DNA of 64,000 nt from contig JADYZN010000056.1 of the NCBI GenBank assembly GCA_020853095.1, forward strand, positions 1 to 64,000. The letters are read 5' to 3'. The position numbers were made by a program, and so were the translations under genes. The notes beneath the pieces were generated by a model that was not told the origin of the DNA, searched no databases, and saw only the letters and a list, made by a program, of their open reading frames with translations. The stretch's first letter is position 1; every line of letters starts with the position of its first letter. Of this stretch, positions 31,897 to 40,842 are shown piece by piece. Origin of the DNA: Phycisphaerales bacterium. Lineage in GTDB: Bacteria; Planctomycetota; Phycisphaerae; Tepidisphaerales; Tepidisphaeraceae.

Positions 31897-33900
31897 ATGA
31901 AAACCAGCATGGAATGGCTAACCGATTTTCTCCCCGGCGAACTGTCCGCATCCGCCGCCGCCGACGCCATGACCAACGGGGGCCTGCCCGTGGAAGTGAT
32001 TGAACGTCATGGGGATGACACCGTCATCGACATCGAAGTGACCAGCAACCGGGGTGACTGTTTGTCACACCTGGGAGTCGGTCGCGAATTGTCCGCTTTG
32101 TTGAACCGGCCATTCAAACCCCTTGAGATTTCGGCCAATGAAACCGGCCCCGCCGCCAATACTTTGACCCGCGTGGATATCGAATCGCCCTTATGCCCCC
32201 ATTATCAGGCCAGGGTCATCCGCAATGTCAAAGTCGGCCCCAGCCCGCAATGGATGGTTCGGCGGCTGGAGGCGGTGGGGCTGCGGTCGATCAACAACAT
32301 TGTGGATGTCACGAACTATGTCATGCTGGAGATGGGGCAGCCATTGCATGCGTTTGACTACGACAAATTGGCCGGCCGACGGATTGTTGTTCGCCAGGCC
32401 AAAGCGGGTGAAAAGATCACCAGCATCGACGGGCACGAACGCATTCTTCAGCCGGGCATGTTGGTGATCGCCGACGAAAAACGGCCGGTGGCATTGGCCG
32501 GCGTCATGGGGGGGCTGGAGACGGAAGTGTCCGCCGCCACAGTGAATGTCCTGCTGGAATCCGCCCGATTCGATCATCTTTCGGTCCGCAACACGGCCCG
32601 TACGCTGTCGATGAAAAGTGACAGCTCGTACCGGTTTGAGCGCGGCATCGACCCGGAATTGCCACAACGCGCCAGTCTTCGGGCGGCACAGTTGATTCTG
32701 CAAACCGCCGGTGGCGAATTGGCGGCCGGCGTGGCCGAGGCGGGGCAAAGTGGATGTGTGCCCAGGAAATTGACCCTTCGGATGTCGAAACTCAAGCAGG
32801 TTCTGGGGATCGAATTGCCGCCGGAGGAGGTGTCGGATGCCCTGAATCGTCTTCAATTGTCGCCCAAACGGGTTGGGGAGGGGTTTGAAGTGGATATTCC
32901 CAGTTGGCGGCTGGACTTGAACATCGAGGTGGACCTGGTGGAGGAGGTCGCCCGCGTGGTGGGGTATGACAAGGTTCCGGTTCGGGATGAGATTTCGATT
33001 CGGCTGACCCCGCCGGAGCCGGGCCGGGTGACGATGGAATTGATCCGGTCGGTGCTGGTGGCGGGGGGGTATAACGAAGCGGTGACGTTCAGTTGGGTCA
33101 GTGATCCGCTGGCCCGTGATTTTGTTCCACCCGAAGCGCACGATCTGTTGAGGGCGGAACACGCTGTGCGCAAGGCCGATGGGCAATTGCGTCCGAGCCT
33201 GATTCCGGGCCTTCTGGAAGGGGTTGGACGAAATGAATCGGTCGGGAATCAAAACGTCAGGCTTTATGAGATCGGCGCCACGTTCTGGAGCGATCCGGCC
33301 GGGGCGGTGGTTGAACATCAGCGGATCGGGCTGGCGGGGGGGAACGTTCGCCAGCTTCGCGGCACGATTGAGCAACTGCTCGGTCGGCTGAACGCCGGCC
33401 GGTCGATCAAAATCTCGCCGGATCGACGGCCGGGTTATGATCCGGGGGCGTGCGGTCGGCTTGAATGGGAAGGGCGGACGATCGGATATCTGGGGTTGGT
33501 GGATGCCGGCATCGCAAACAAGCTGGGATTGCGGCAAACGCCGGCCATTGCGGAATTGGAATCGCAGGCGTTATTGGAAGGGGTTCAACACGTGCCGCAA
33601 TTGCGGGCATTGCCGAAATATCCGGCCGTCCGGCGCGACCTGTCGCTGGTGGTGGATGAGCGGATGCGCTACGAGCAGGTGGAGCAGCTCATTGAAGGAG
33701 TGCGTCCGGAGCTGATGGAGGAGTTGGAATACGTCACCACGTATCGAGGCAAGCCGTTGGAAAAGGGGACCAAGAGCATCACCATCACGCTGGTGTTCCG
33801 CTCAAATCAGGGAACGCTGACCGGCGAGCAGGTGGAACAGTCGGTGCAAAAAGTGATCGACGCCGCCAAAAGCAGCTTGAACGCAACCGTCCGGGTGTAA
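31897..33900 (+). CDS. pheT: Phenylalanine--tRNA ligase beta subunit, short form
   Basis: A 667-residue PheT. It starts with the usual MEWLTDFLPGELSASAAADA. After GGLPVEVIERHGDDTVIDIEVT it goes straight to the SNRGDCLSHLGVGREL motif. The OB-fold (EMAP-II-like) tRNA-binding domain of about 100 residues that lies between these in most bacterial PheT proteins is missing. The B3/B4 editing region, B5 domain, core and C-terminal FDX-ACB anticodon domain (YPAVRRDLSLVVDERM to the end) are all present. The subunit pairs with PheS, whose gene is not adjacent, although the two usually sit together. The open frame extends upstream of 31897, but only this ATG matches the family. Confidence 0.93.
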   Translation: MKTSMEWLTDFLPGELSASAAADAMTNGGLPVEVIERHGDDTVIDIEVTSNRGDCLSHLGVGRELSALLNRPFKPLEISANETGPAANTLTRVDIESPLCPHYQARVIRNVKVGPSPQWMVRRLEAVGLRSINNIVDVTNYVMLEMGQPLHAFDYDKLAGRRIVVRQAKAGEKITSIDGHERILQPGMLVIADEKRPVALAGVMGGLETEVSAATVNVLLESARFDHLSVRNTARTLSMKSDSSYRFERGIDPELPQRASLRAAQLILQTAGGELAAGVAEAGQSGCVPRKLTLRMSKLKQVLGIELPPEEVSDALNRLQLSPKRVGEGFEVDIPSWRLDLNIEVDLVEEVARVVGYDKVPVRDEISIRLTPPEPGRVTMELIRSVLVAGGYNEAVTFSWVSDPLARDFVPPEAHDLLRAEHAVRKADGQLRPSLIPGLLEGVGRNESVGNQNVRLYEIGATFWSDPAGAVVEHQRIGLAGGNVRQLRGTIEQLLGRLNAGRSIKISPDRRPGYDPGACGRLEWEGRTIGYLGLVDAGIANKLGLRQTPAIAELESQALLEGVQHVPQLRALPKYPAVRRDLSLVVDERMRYEQVEQLIEGVRPELMEELEYVTTYRGKPLEKGTKSITITLVFRSNQGTLTGEQVEQSVQKVIDAAKSSLNATVRV

Positions 33901-33942
33901 CGTTCATACGCCGGACGGGGTTAGTTCATGGGATGACAATCC

Positions 33943-34575
33943 TCACTTGAATTCCAGAGACATCACCTTCCATTGGTCGGATTCCAGATCGACGTGGATT
34001 TCGTAGTTTTTGGTGGCGTTGGCGAAGGTGGCTTTTCCCTTCAGGACGCCGCCATCGGTATCGATGGAAATGCTGGTGTTGGTCATGTCCTTGAGGGTTC
34101 CCCAGGGTTTCATCGTCCGCATCAGTTGCGCCATGTCTTCCTTATCCATCCTGGAACTGCAAACGGACATGGCGGCGGTGAGATTGCCATCACTGAGGTC
34201 TTGAACCACCTGTCGGGCGGCGGCACGGGGTTTTTCGGTGACTTTGGCGGCCGTCCAGAGGGCCAGTCCACCAAAGGCGAAAAAGACCGTCCATCCGATC
34301 AGCCCGATGAAACCAAGGATGATCCCGACAACAGCCAGCCCTCTGCCGCCGCCGGCGACCTGTGGGTCGCGTGCCCGGCGAAGCCCCATAAAACCGAGGA
34401 TGACCGCCAGCAGTCCCATTAAAAACGGGATGCACTGGAACAGTCCGAAAATCAGGCTGAACAGGGCCGAGAGGTTGTTTTTGGCCGGTGGGGGTGGGTT
34501 GTAAGGTCCGCCCGGGCCGGATGGAGTCGTGGGTGGATATTGCGGCGGATAAGCGGGGGGAGGGGCCTGTGACAT
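33943..34575 (-). CDS. DUF4190 membrane protein with a C-terminal soluble domain
   Basis: A 210-residue protein. The first 30 residues are Pro/Tyr/Gly-rich (PPPAYPPQYPP). Two or three membrane helices follow in the DUF4190 pattern: NLSALFSLIFGLFQCIPFLM, then LLAVILGFMGLRRARDPQVAGGGRGLAV and a third helix. The last 90 residues form a soluble domain (RQVVQDLSDGNLTAAMSVCS and on) with alternating hydrophobic strands, resembling small DUF4878/NTF2-like folds. The function is unknown; related proteins are common in planctomycetes. It converges on pheT, with 42 bp between the stops. Confidence 0.75.
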   Translation of the reverse strand: MSQAPPPAYPPQYPPTTPSGPGGPYNPPPPAKNNLSALFSLIFGLFQCIPFLMGLLAVILGFMGLRRARDPQVAGGGRGLAVVGIILGFIGLIGWTVFFAFGGLALWTAAKVTEKPRAAARQVVQDLSDGNLTAAMSVCSSRMDKEDMAQLMRTMKPWGTLKDMTNTSISIDTDGGVLKGKATFANATKNYEIHVDLESDQWKVMSLEFK

Positions 34576-34636
34576 GCGTTCTCCGTTTTATTCCGATCGG
34601 GCATTACAGGTAAACAATAACGCTAAAATATTGGAA

Positions 34637-34708
34637 AGCCGAAGATGGGAGTTGAACCCACAACCCCCGCTTTACGAAAGCGGTGCTCTGCCATTGAGCT
34701 ACTTCGGC
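34637..34708 (-). tRNA. tRNA-Thr (CGT)
   Basis: On the minus strand, acceptor GCCGAAG pairs with CTTCGGC, the D arm is GCTC-AATGGCA-GAGC, the anticodon arm CCGCT-TTCGTAA-AGCGG gives CGT, and the T arm is GTGGG-TTCAACT-CCCAT. The discriminator is U. It reads ACG codons. Confidence 0.94.
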
Positions 34709-34935
34709 ATGGCGATCGTCCGGCATCTTTTGGCCGTCCGTGCCTTTATTTGAGCTTGAATTTTAGCAAGATCCATCGCCTCGGCAAGGCGATGGGCAGG
34801 CCGCGATGGCCGGGGTGTATCCCATCCGGCGGGTTAAATTCAAAGGTCCGGAGGTTTGCCGAGGCCGTCGGGGTGGGGTACGATGTTGTTTTCAACCTGA
34901 CCGGACCTTTAACTGACCGCGCGGAGTTGTTCGAC

Positions 34936-35397
34936 ATGCGCCTGATTGAAATTCTCAAGCCTCAGGACATCAAAGTCCCGTTGCAAGCAACCCAGAAGAC
35001 CGAGGCGATTACGGAGTTGGTCAACCTGCTGGCGGCCAACGGGCAGTTGCTGGATGCCAAAAAAGTGCTGGACGCCGTTCTCGACCGCGAGACGACGCGG
35101 ACCACCGGCATCGGCAACGGTCTGGCCATTCCCCACGGCAAATCCACCGGCACTTCCAACCTGGTCATGGCCATCGGCAAGGCCGCCACCCCGATCGATT
35201 TTCAGGCCATCGACGGCCGGCCGGTGACGTTGATCTGGCTTTTGAGTTCGCCCCCCGACAAGACCGGCCCCCACATTCATGCCCTGGCGCGCATCAGCCG
35301 GTTGATGACGATCGATAAATTCCGCCAGCAGCTTTCTTCGGCCGCCACCTCGCAGGAAGTCTTCGACATCATCGCCCAGCAGGAAAACGCGCTGTAA
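34936..35397 (+). CDS. PTS EIIA-type protein (PtsN-like)
   Basis: A 153-residue EIIA domain of the fructose/nitrogen PTS class. The phospho-accepting His67 lies in GNGLAIPHGKS, and the motifs LIWLLSSPPDKTGPHIHALARIS match the family. There is no transmembrane domain and no EIIB, EIIC, HPr or EI gene nearby, so a regulatory role like that of PtsN is more likely than sugar transport. The ATG at 34936 is chosen because the frame upstream runs through the tRNA-Thr region. Non-coding DNA of 227 bp, with no recognised signal, separates it from that tRNA. Confidence 0.88.
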   Translation: MRLIEILKPQDIKVPLQATQKTEAITELVNLLAANGQLLDAKKVLDAVLDRETTRTTGIGNGLAIPHGKSTGTSNLVMAIGKAATPIDFQAIDGRPVTLIWLLSSPPDKTGPHIHALARISRLMTIDKFRQQLSSAATSQEVFDIIAQQENAL

Positions 35398-35407
35398 GGC
35401 GCGCGGC

Positions 35408-36175
35408 TCAACCCGCCGCCAGCCCGATGCGCAACCGGCGGAGTTCTTCGCGTTGCAATTCGCCGATGATCCGCGTCAACGTGGCCATCGTCTGGCGGCC
35501 TTCCAGGTCATCCTGCATCAACTTGAACCGGATGCCGCTGCGGATGACATCCTGCCGCGGCGTTGACTGAGGCTTGCGCAGTCGGCCTTCCATCAACAGG
35601 TCGTGTTCCTGATAACTCAACTGGAGGCGCAGCCGGTCTGCCTCGGTCACCCGCGGAGGGGTTCCATCTTTGCCTTTGATCAGCACGCCCACTCCGCCGA
35701 TGCTCAAATCCCACAATTCCACGGCCAGTTCCTGCGACGCCATCGGGCGGTCCCGCAGGTGCGTTTTTTCACCGATTCGCCAGACCCGAAGCTTCATCGC
35801 CAAATCACCCGTGGCCCGCACTCGATAATTGGCCCGCCGCTGGATCGTCTTCACGCCGTCGGGGTGTTTGAGCAACAGCGCCTCGACGGTGGTCTGTGAA
35901 TTGATCTGATATTGAGGCAGTTTTCCCAGGATGCGGGTGGTGAAGACGACCTTGGTCTGTCCGTGTTTGAACGAGATGCCGACAAGTTGCTGGCCGATGA
36001 TCAGGTCGTCAATCAACGCCGATTCGCCCTGTGCGCTCTCGATGGCGAAGCCTTGCCCGGATTCAGACAAAAACCGCGACTTGTAATGTCGCAACATGCC
36101 GGCCGAGGGGAGCGACAACACCAACGCGGCATTGCGTGCGATCGCCTCGATTAAATTCTGGTTCTGATCATCCAT
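35408..36175 (-). CDS. PilZ domain protein, YcgR-like
   Basis: A 255-residue putative cyclic di-GMP effector. The N-terminal 100 residues look like the YcgR_2 beta domain (LIIGQQLVGISFKHGQ, RILGKLPQYQ). The PilZ domain opens with RRANYRVR, giving the RxxxR ligand motif (Arg114, Arg118), followed by DLSIGGVGVL with the second ligand motif (Asp156, Ser158, Gly160). YcgR proteins slow the flagellar motor when c-di-GMP is high, and this genome has both a flagellin and a diguanylate cyclase nearby, so a similar role is plausible. The ATG at 36175 begins the domain; the longer frame upstream is basic and unrelated. It converges on the EIIA gene with 10 bp between stops. Confidence 0.85.
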   Translation of the reverse strand: MDDQNQNLIEAIARNAALVLSLPSAGMLRHYKSRFLSESGQGFAIESAQGESALIDDLIIGQQLVGISFKHGQTKVVFTTRILGKLPQYQINSQTTVEALLLKHPDGVKTIQRRANYRVRATGDLAMKLRVWRIGEKTHLRDRPMASQELAVELWDLSIGGVGVLIKGKDGTPPRVTEADRLRLQLSYQEHDLLMEGRLRKPQSTPRQDVIRSGIRFKLMQDDLEGRQTMATLTRIIGELQREELRRLRIGLAAG

Positions 36176-36309
36176 GGAGCTTTTCCAGCCATTTAACAAT
36201 ATCGGATGATTCATCGGGGAGTGGTTAAATGGGCTTGTCACACCCCATGGTCCGATAATCATCGAAACTGCTATCCTCATTCCCCGTCGATGCTTACAAT
36301 TCATCCACC

Positions 36310-37479
36310 ATGACCGGCATCGGTTTGATCCTGCTGCTTGCCTCAACCACCACGGCCCCGGCCGCATCGCAACCGGCCACCGCGCCCAGCGCCATCGCCA
36401 CGTTGCGCAATCAGGTAATGGCCGGCGTGCATCAGCGGCTGGATGGGTTGCCGTTGCTGGGGACGTACACCCGATCCCAGGTGCTGCGGTTGGGGCTGGC
36501 GGACCACCAGATCACCGTCCACACCGACCTGCCGGCCACCAAAGGCCAACAACGGATCATCATCAGCGACCTGCCGGGCGTCTGCATGGTCGCGGTCGAA
36601 CGGGATCAGGCGAACGAGTCCGACCATGGCCCGCTGCGTTCAATCCAGTTCCAGCGATTCGACTTTGGCGAACCGGACATCATATTGCGCGAGACCAGTT
36701 TTTCGGCCCTTCCCGGGCGGGTTTCCATCGCCTGTTCGTGGCAGCGGCCGCTGCGCAGCCGGGTGGTGCAGTTGATCGAAAGCGTGCCGTTGTTCATCGA
36801 CCCCGAAAATCCGCAGTTGCCGGAGGTGTCCTTTTACGTCCAGGAATTTTCCGGCCCGGAAGATCAGGAACAGGAAACCATCCGCCTGCATCTGACCGCG
36901 CCGGACCTGCCAACGCTGTCGCGCCGGCATCCCCGCGAGGTGGATGAGTATCTTCGTCCGGCGTTGCGGCAACTGGGCATGGAATCGCTGGTGGCGGTGG
37001 ATCAGCGGGTGGCGTGGCAGGTTTTCGCGGATCAATGGACGCCCGATCCCCAGATCACGCAAAAGGTGAAGCAGCTCCTGCCGCTGCTGAATTCGCCCGA
37101 CTATCGCCAGCGCGAGGAGGCCACCCGGCAGTTGCAGCAACTGGGCGTCGCCGGAGCGTTGACGTTGCTGCGCGTGGATCGGGAGGGTTTGACCGAAGAA
37201 CAAAAAACCCGCATCGACAGCGTCATCGCCGCCTATCAAACCCTCTCGGCCCAGGAAGTGAAGACCCTGCGGGAAGATGTGGGTTTTTTGTTGGATTGCC
37301 TGCTGATCGACGATCCGAAATTGCGCAGCGCGGCGTTGCGACAGCTTCGCATCGTCACCGGCCGGCCGATCGAGTTTGATGAACAGGCCGACGCCACCCT
37401 GCGTTCGGAACAAGTGGCCAAACTTCGCGGGCAATTGCTTGCGCCTCCCGCCAGTCAGCCCATCGATCCCGAATCCTGA
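36310..37479 (+). CDS. Secreted protein with HEAT-like degenerate repeats, unknown function
   Basis: A 389-residue protein that I cannot assign to a named enzyme family. Residues 1-25 form a signal peptide (LILLLASTTTAPAASQPATA). The middle is beta-rich. Near residue 258 a HEAT-like stretch reads LLNSPDYRQREEATRQLQQL, followed by GVAGALTLLRVD. That pattern is very common in planctomycete secreted proteins. A later unit is DDPKLRSAALRQLRIVTG. It is probably periplasmic. It sits 17 bp before the ABC ATPase gene on the same strand and may belong to that operon. Confidence 0.6.
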   Translation: MTGIGLILLLASTTTAPAASQPATAPSAIATLRNQVMAGVHQRLDGLPLLGTYTRSQVLRLGLADHQITVHTDLPATKGQQRIIISDLPGVCMVAVERDQANESDHGPLRSIQFQRFDFGEPDIILRETSFSALPGRVSIACSWQRPLRSRVVQLIESVPLFIDPENPQLPEVSFYVQEFSGPEDQEQETIRLHLTAPDLPTLSRRHPREVDEYLRPALRQLGMESLVAVDQRVAWQVFADQWTPDPQITQKVKQLLPLLNSPDYRQREEATRQLQQLGVAGALTLLRVDREGLTEEQKTRIDSVIAAYQTLSAQEVKTLREDVGFLLDCLLIDDPKLRSAALRQLRIVTGRPIEFDEQADATLRSEQVAKLRGQLLAPPASQPIDPES

Positions 37480-37496
37480 ACTTATATTTTTTCACC

Positions 37497-38564
37497 ATGA
37501 CGACCATCGGCCTGCGAGATTTGAACAAGCGATTCGACCAGACGGTCGCGGTGCGCAACATCAGGTTGCAAATTGAAGCCGGCGAGTTGTTTTTCCTCCT
37601 CGGACCCAGTGGATGCGGCAAAAGCACGCTGTTGCGGATGATCGCCGGGCTGATCGAGCCGACGGCCGGCAGAATCCTGTTCAATGATCGCGATGTCACG
37701 AGCCTGGGCACCGAACAACGCAACGCGGTGATGTGCTTTCAAAGTTATGCCCTCTGGCCTCACATGACGGTGCGACAGAACGTCGCATTTGGCTTGGATG
37801 TCCGCAGGATGGGTCGGGCCGGTCAGGATCAACGGATCGGCGAGGTGTTGCGGATGGTGCAATTGTCCGCGTTGGCCGGCCGCAAACCCAATCAACTGTC
37901 CGGCGGCCAGCAACAACGTGTGGCGCTGGCACGGGCGCTGGCGGTTCGGCCGGATTGTTTGCTGTTGGATGAGCCTTTGTCCAATCTCGATGCCCAGCTT
38001 CGTCAGGAAATGCGCGGTGAAATTCGTCGGATTTGCAAAAGTGCTGGATTGACAACGATTTACGTCACGCATGACCAGCGTGAAGCGCTCAGCGTGGCCG
38101 ACCGGATCGGGATTATGCAAAATGGGGAGCTGGTGCAGGTGGGCACGCCGACGGAGCTGTATCATCGGCCGGTCAATTCGTTTGTCGCGGGTTTTATCGG
38201 GCAGACCAACCTGATTCCCGGCCGGGTGATCCATCAGGATCAAAACCGCATCACAATCCAATGCGAAATGGGGGAGGTGATGGGGACCGGTTCAGGCCCG
38301 ATGGGAGCCGGGGATGCGTTGTTGAGCATTCGTCCCGAACAGTTGCGGCTGGCCAAGCCGGATTCCATCGCCACGGCATCGCCGGGGATCAATCGTCTGC
38401 GCGGGCGGCTGGTGCAAAGCACGTTTCTGGGCGATTCCAGCGAATACACGGTCGCCGTGGCGGGTCAGAATCTGAAAATTTCGTCGGCTGGACCATTGCG
38501 GGATTGGACCGAGGATGTCGCGGTGGAATTTGACCCGGCCGATGCGCTGGTGCTTGAAAATTAG
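37497..38564 (+). CDS. ABC transporter ATP-binding protein (PotA/FbpC type)
   Basis: A 355-residue importer ATPase with a C-terminal TOBE domain. Walker A GPSGCGKST is at 36-44. The signature LSGGQQQR, Walker B LLLDEPLSNLD and the H-loop VTHDQREAL are intact. The TOBE part follows residue 240 (VNSFVAGFIGQTNLIPG, then SIRPEQLRL). The family energises uptake of spermidine/putrescine, iron, sulfate or sugars, so the substrate is open. The binding-protein gene follows 14 bp later, but no permease gene is present in the window. Confidence 0.92.
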   Translation: MTTIGLRDLNKRFDQTVAVRNIRLQIEAGELFFLLGPSGCGKSTLLRMIAGLIEPTAGRILFNDRDVTSLGTEQRNAVMCFQSYALWPHMTVRQNVAFGLDVRRMGRAGQDQRIGEVLRMVQLSALAGRKPNQLSGGQQQRVALARALAVRPDCLLLDEPLSNLDAQLRQEMRGEIRRICKSAGLTTIYVTHDQREALSVADRIGIMQNGELVQVGTPTELYHRPVNSFVAGFIGQTNLIPGRVIHQDQNRITIQCEMGEVMGTGSGPMGAGDALLSIRPEQLRLAKPDSIATASPGINRLRGRLVQSTFLGDSSEYTVAVAGQNLKISSAGPLRDWTEDVAVEFDPADALVLEN

Positions 38565-38578
38565 AAAGACCGCCTCCC

Positions 38579-40168
38579 ATGCGCCGATGGATTTTTCTGA
38601 TTTTGTTCGCCGGGGTGTTGGCGCTGCCATTTGCGTTGCGGGCGTTTCTGGCAAGGCCCAAGCAGATCATCGGGGCCGATGCCTTTCGACTGGTGATCGT
38701 CACGCCGAACAATCAGGACATTCGACGGGAATTTTCCGATGCGTTTGATCAATGGCATCGGAGGCACTTCGGCAAATCGGTGCTGATCGACTATCGCACC
38801 CCCGGCGGGACCAACGACATCAAACGGCTGCTGGAGACCACCTATCGGGCGTATCTGCGGCCGGATGGGACGTTCTGGGATCAGATGCCGGCCGACATTC
38901 ACATCGTCTGGGGCGGGGGCGATTATTTTTTTGACCGCGAGTTGAAACGGCTGTTTGTGCGAGAAGGCAAACCGATCAGCATCCTTCAGCCGCTGTCGCT
39001 GGACAGGCCGTTGTTGAACCGCGTGTTTCCGGAAGATTCCATCGCGGGGGTCAGGTTGTATGACACCTCCGTTGATTCGGCGGGAAATCCGGTTCCGCAA
39101 TGGGTCGGCGGTTGCCTCAGCGCGTTTGGCATGGTCTACAATCCCACGCTGTACGATGCGTTGAAATTGCCCGCGCTGCGCACCTGGGCCGACCTGGCCG
39201 ATCCACGGTTGTCCGGTTTGGTGGCGCTGGCCGATCCAACCCACAGCGGTTCGGTGGCGCTGGCCTACATGATGGTGATCCAGCGGGCGATGGCGGATGA
39301 GGAGGCGATTTATCTGCGTCAACGGGGCCTTTCGCACGTCGAGGATAAGAACGACCCGGCGTATCAGGCAGCCCTGTCGCGCGGATGGAAACGCGGCATG
39401 GGGCAATTGCTGCTGATCGCGGCCAATGCGCGGTATTTCACTGATTCGGCGTCGCAGGTGCCGACGGACGTGGGGAATGGGGATGCGGCGGCGGGGGTGG
39501 CGATTGATTTTTATGCCCGCGTGACCGAGGAATCGGTGGGACCGGATCGCGCCCGCTTTGTCATGCCGCCGGCCGCCAGCGCCATCACGCCCGATCCGGT
39601 GGCGATTTTGGCCGGTGTGCGAGGGGAGGCGCGCGAGGTGGCGGGGCATTTTGTGCGTTTTCTTCTCTCTCCCGAAGGGCAGCGGTTGTGGATTCTCAAG
39701 GCCGGCGTGCCCGGCGGGCCGGCACATCGATCGTTGCGACGGTCGCCCATTCGTCGGGATGTTTATGCCGATAAGACCCAATGGGCCGATGATGTGGACC
39801 TGTTCGCCCTGGCGGGTGGATTTAATCAGCGGGCCGAATGGTTCGGCCTGTTCGCCGACACGCGCACGCTCTGGGCGGCCGCGTGGATCGACAGCCGCGA
39901 TGCCCTCAAGCGGGCGTATGCCTCCATTTTGGCCGTGAAGGATCAATCCCGGCGCGGGCAGTTGCTGATGGAACTGGCGAATTTGCCCGTTGAACGCGCC
40001 GACGTTGAACAACTTGCCCGTCAACGCGCCGAGTTGGAACGGGCCGGCGGCGCCGATGAATGGAAAGCCCGCCAGCGCATCGATTGGGCGAACCGGTTTC
40101 GATCCCACTACGAACGGATCATGGCCGAGGCCCGCTCATCGAATGCCCATCACGATTTGCCCAACTGA
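38579..40168 (+). CDS. Extracellular solute-binding protein, iron-type
   Basis: A 529-residue binding protein with an N-terminal membrane anchor or signal (WIFLILFAGVLALPFALRAF). The two-lobe part shows motifs of the Fe3+/polyamine-binding cluster: FRLVIVTPNNQDIRREFSDA near the start, then LSAFGMVYNPTLYDAL and RTWADLADPRLSGLVALADP. It also has GNGDAAAGVAIDFYARV and HFVRFLLSPEGQRL. The C-terminal 120 residues are an extra helical extension not needed for a binding protein. With the ATPase gene it forms a partial importer. Its last 19 bp overlap the convergent glutathione peroxidase gene. Confidence 0.85.
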   Translation: MRRWIFLILFAGVLALPFALRAFLARPKQIIGADAFRLVIVTPNNQDIRREFSDAFDQWHRRHFGKSVLIDYRTPGGTNDIKRLLETTYRAYLRPDGTFWDQMPADIHIVWGGGDYFFDRELKRLFVREGKPISILQPLSLDRPLLNRVFPEDSIAGVRLYDTSVDSAGNPVPQWVGGCLSAFGMVYNPTLYDALKLPALRTWADLADPRLSGLVALADPTHSGSVALAYMMVIQRAMADEEAIYLRQRGLSHVEDKNDPAYQAALSRGWKRGMGQLLLIAANARYFTDSASQVPTDVGNGDAAAGVAIDFYARVTEESVGPDRARFVMPPAASAITPDPVAILAGVRGEAREVAGHFVRFLLSPEGQRLWILKAGVPGGPAHRSLRRSPIRRDVYADKTQWADDVDLFALAGGFNQRAEWFGLFADTRTLWAAAWIDSRDALKRAYASILAVKDQSRRGQLLMELANLPVERADVEQLARQRAELERAGGADEWKARQRIDWANRFRSHYERIMAEARSSNAHHDLPN

Positions 40169-40755
40169 GCCTCCACCGCCTCCACCACCTTGGGATCATC
40201 CGGCTGGGTGCGCGGTGAAAAACGGGCGATCACCCGCCCATCCCGGCCGATCAGAAATTTTTCAAAATTCCATGAGATCTCTCCGGCCGGTTGCGGGGCG
40301 GTTTGTTGCTGGATCAGGTATTGGTACAACGGCGCGATGTCATCCCCCTTGACGCTGATTTTGGAGAACATCGGAAATTTCACATCATAGGTGGATTGGC
40401 AGAATTCCTTGATCTGTTCGTTGTTTCCCGGCTCCTGCTGGCCGAAATTGTTGGCCGGGAAACCCAGGATGACCAGCCCCTGGTCCTTGTATTTCTGGTA
40501 CATCGCCTCCAACCCCTCGTACTGTGGAGTGTTGCCGCATTTGCTGGCGACGTTCACCATCAGGATCACCTGTCCGTGGTATTTGGACAGATCGACCGGA
40601 TGGCCGTCGATGTCGTTCATCGTAAAATCAAGGGCGGACCGGGCCGGCTGGGTGGATGGCGCCGGTTCATCGGCCCATGAGGCCACCGCGCTGCCCAGCA
40701 TCATCAATGCCCCAATCATCACCGCCGCCAACGTCATCGCATGAATCGATCGCAT
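40150..40755 (-). CDS. Glutathione peroxidase family protein, secreted
   Basis: A 201-residue thiol peroxidase. A signal peptide covers about 1-29 (MTLAAVMIGALMMLGSAVASW, with ADE after it). The catalytic Cys is in NVASKCGNT (Cys in place of Sec), followed by the family motifs FPANNFGQQEPG (Gln) and WNFEKFL (Trp, Asn), so the tetrad is complete. Like other Cys-type bacterial members it probably uses thioredoxin-like donors rather than glutathione. The start at 40755 gives a clean signal peptide. It is convergent with the binding-protein gene. Confidence 0.9.
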   Translation of the reverse strand: MRSIHAMTLAAVMIGALMMLGSAVASWADEPAPSTQPARSALDFTMNDIDGHPVDLSKYHGQVILMVNVASKCGNTPQYEGLEAMYQKYKDQGLVILGFPANNFGQQEPGNNEQIKEFCQSTYDVKFPMFSKISVKGDDIAPLYQYLIQQQTAPQPAGEISWNFEKFLIGRDGRVIARFSPRTQPDDPKVVEAVEAQLGKS

Positions 40756-40842
40756 CGCCGTTCTCCTTGGTTGAAAGTTGGCAATATTGTAGGCCGCCAC
40801 TTTCAGGATTGTAAAATTGGCCTGATTCGTCAGACTACGGGC

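Noticed and set aside
34645-34935. N-terminal extension of the EIIA gene reading through the tRNA-Thr region
   Set aside because: The MGVEPTTPALRK-type opening is the familiar false translation of a tRNA complement. The EIIA domain begins at 34936.
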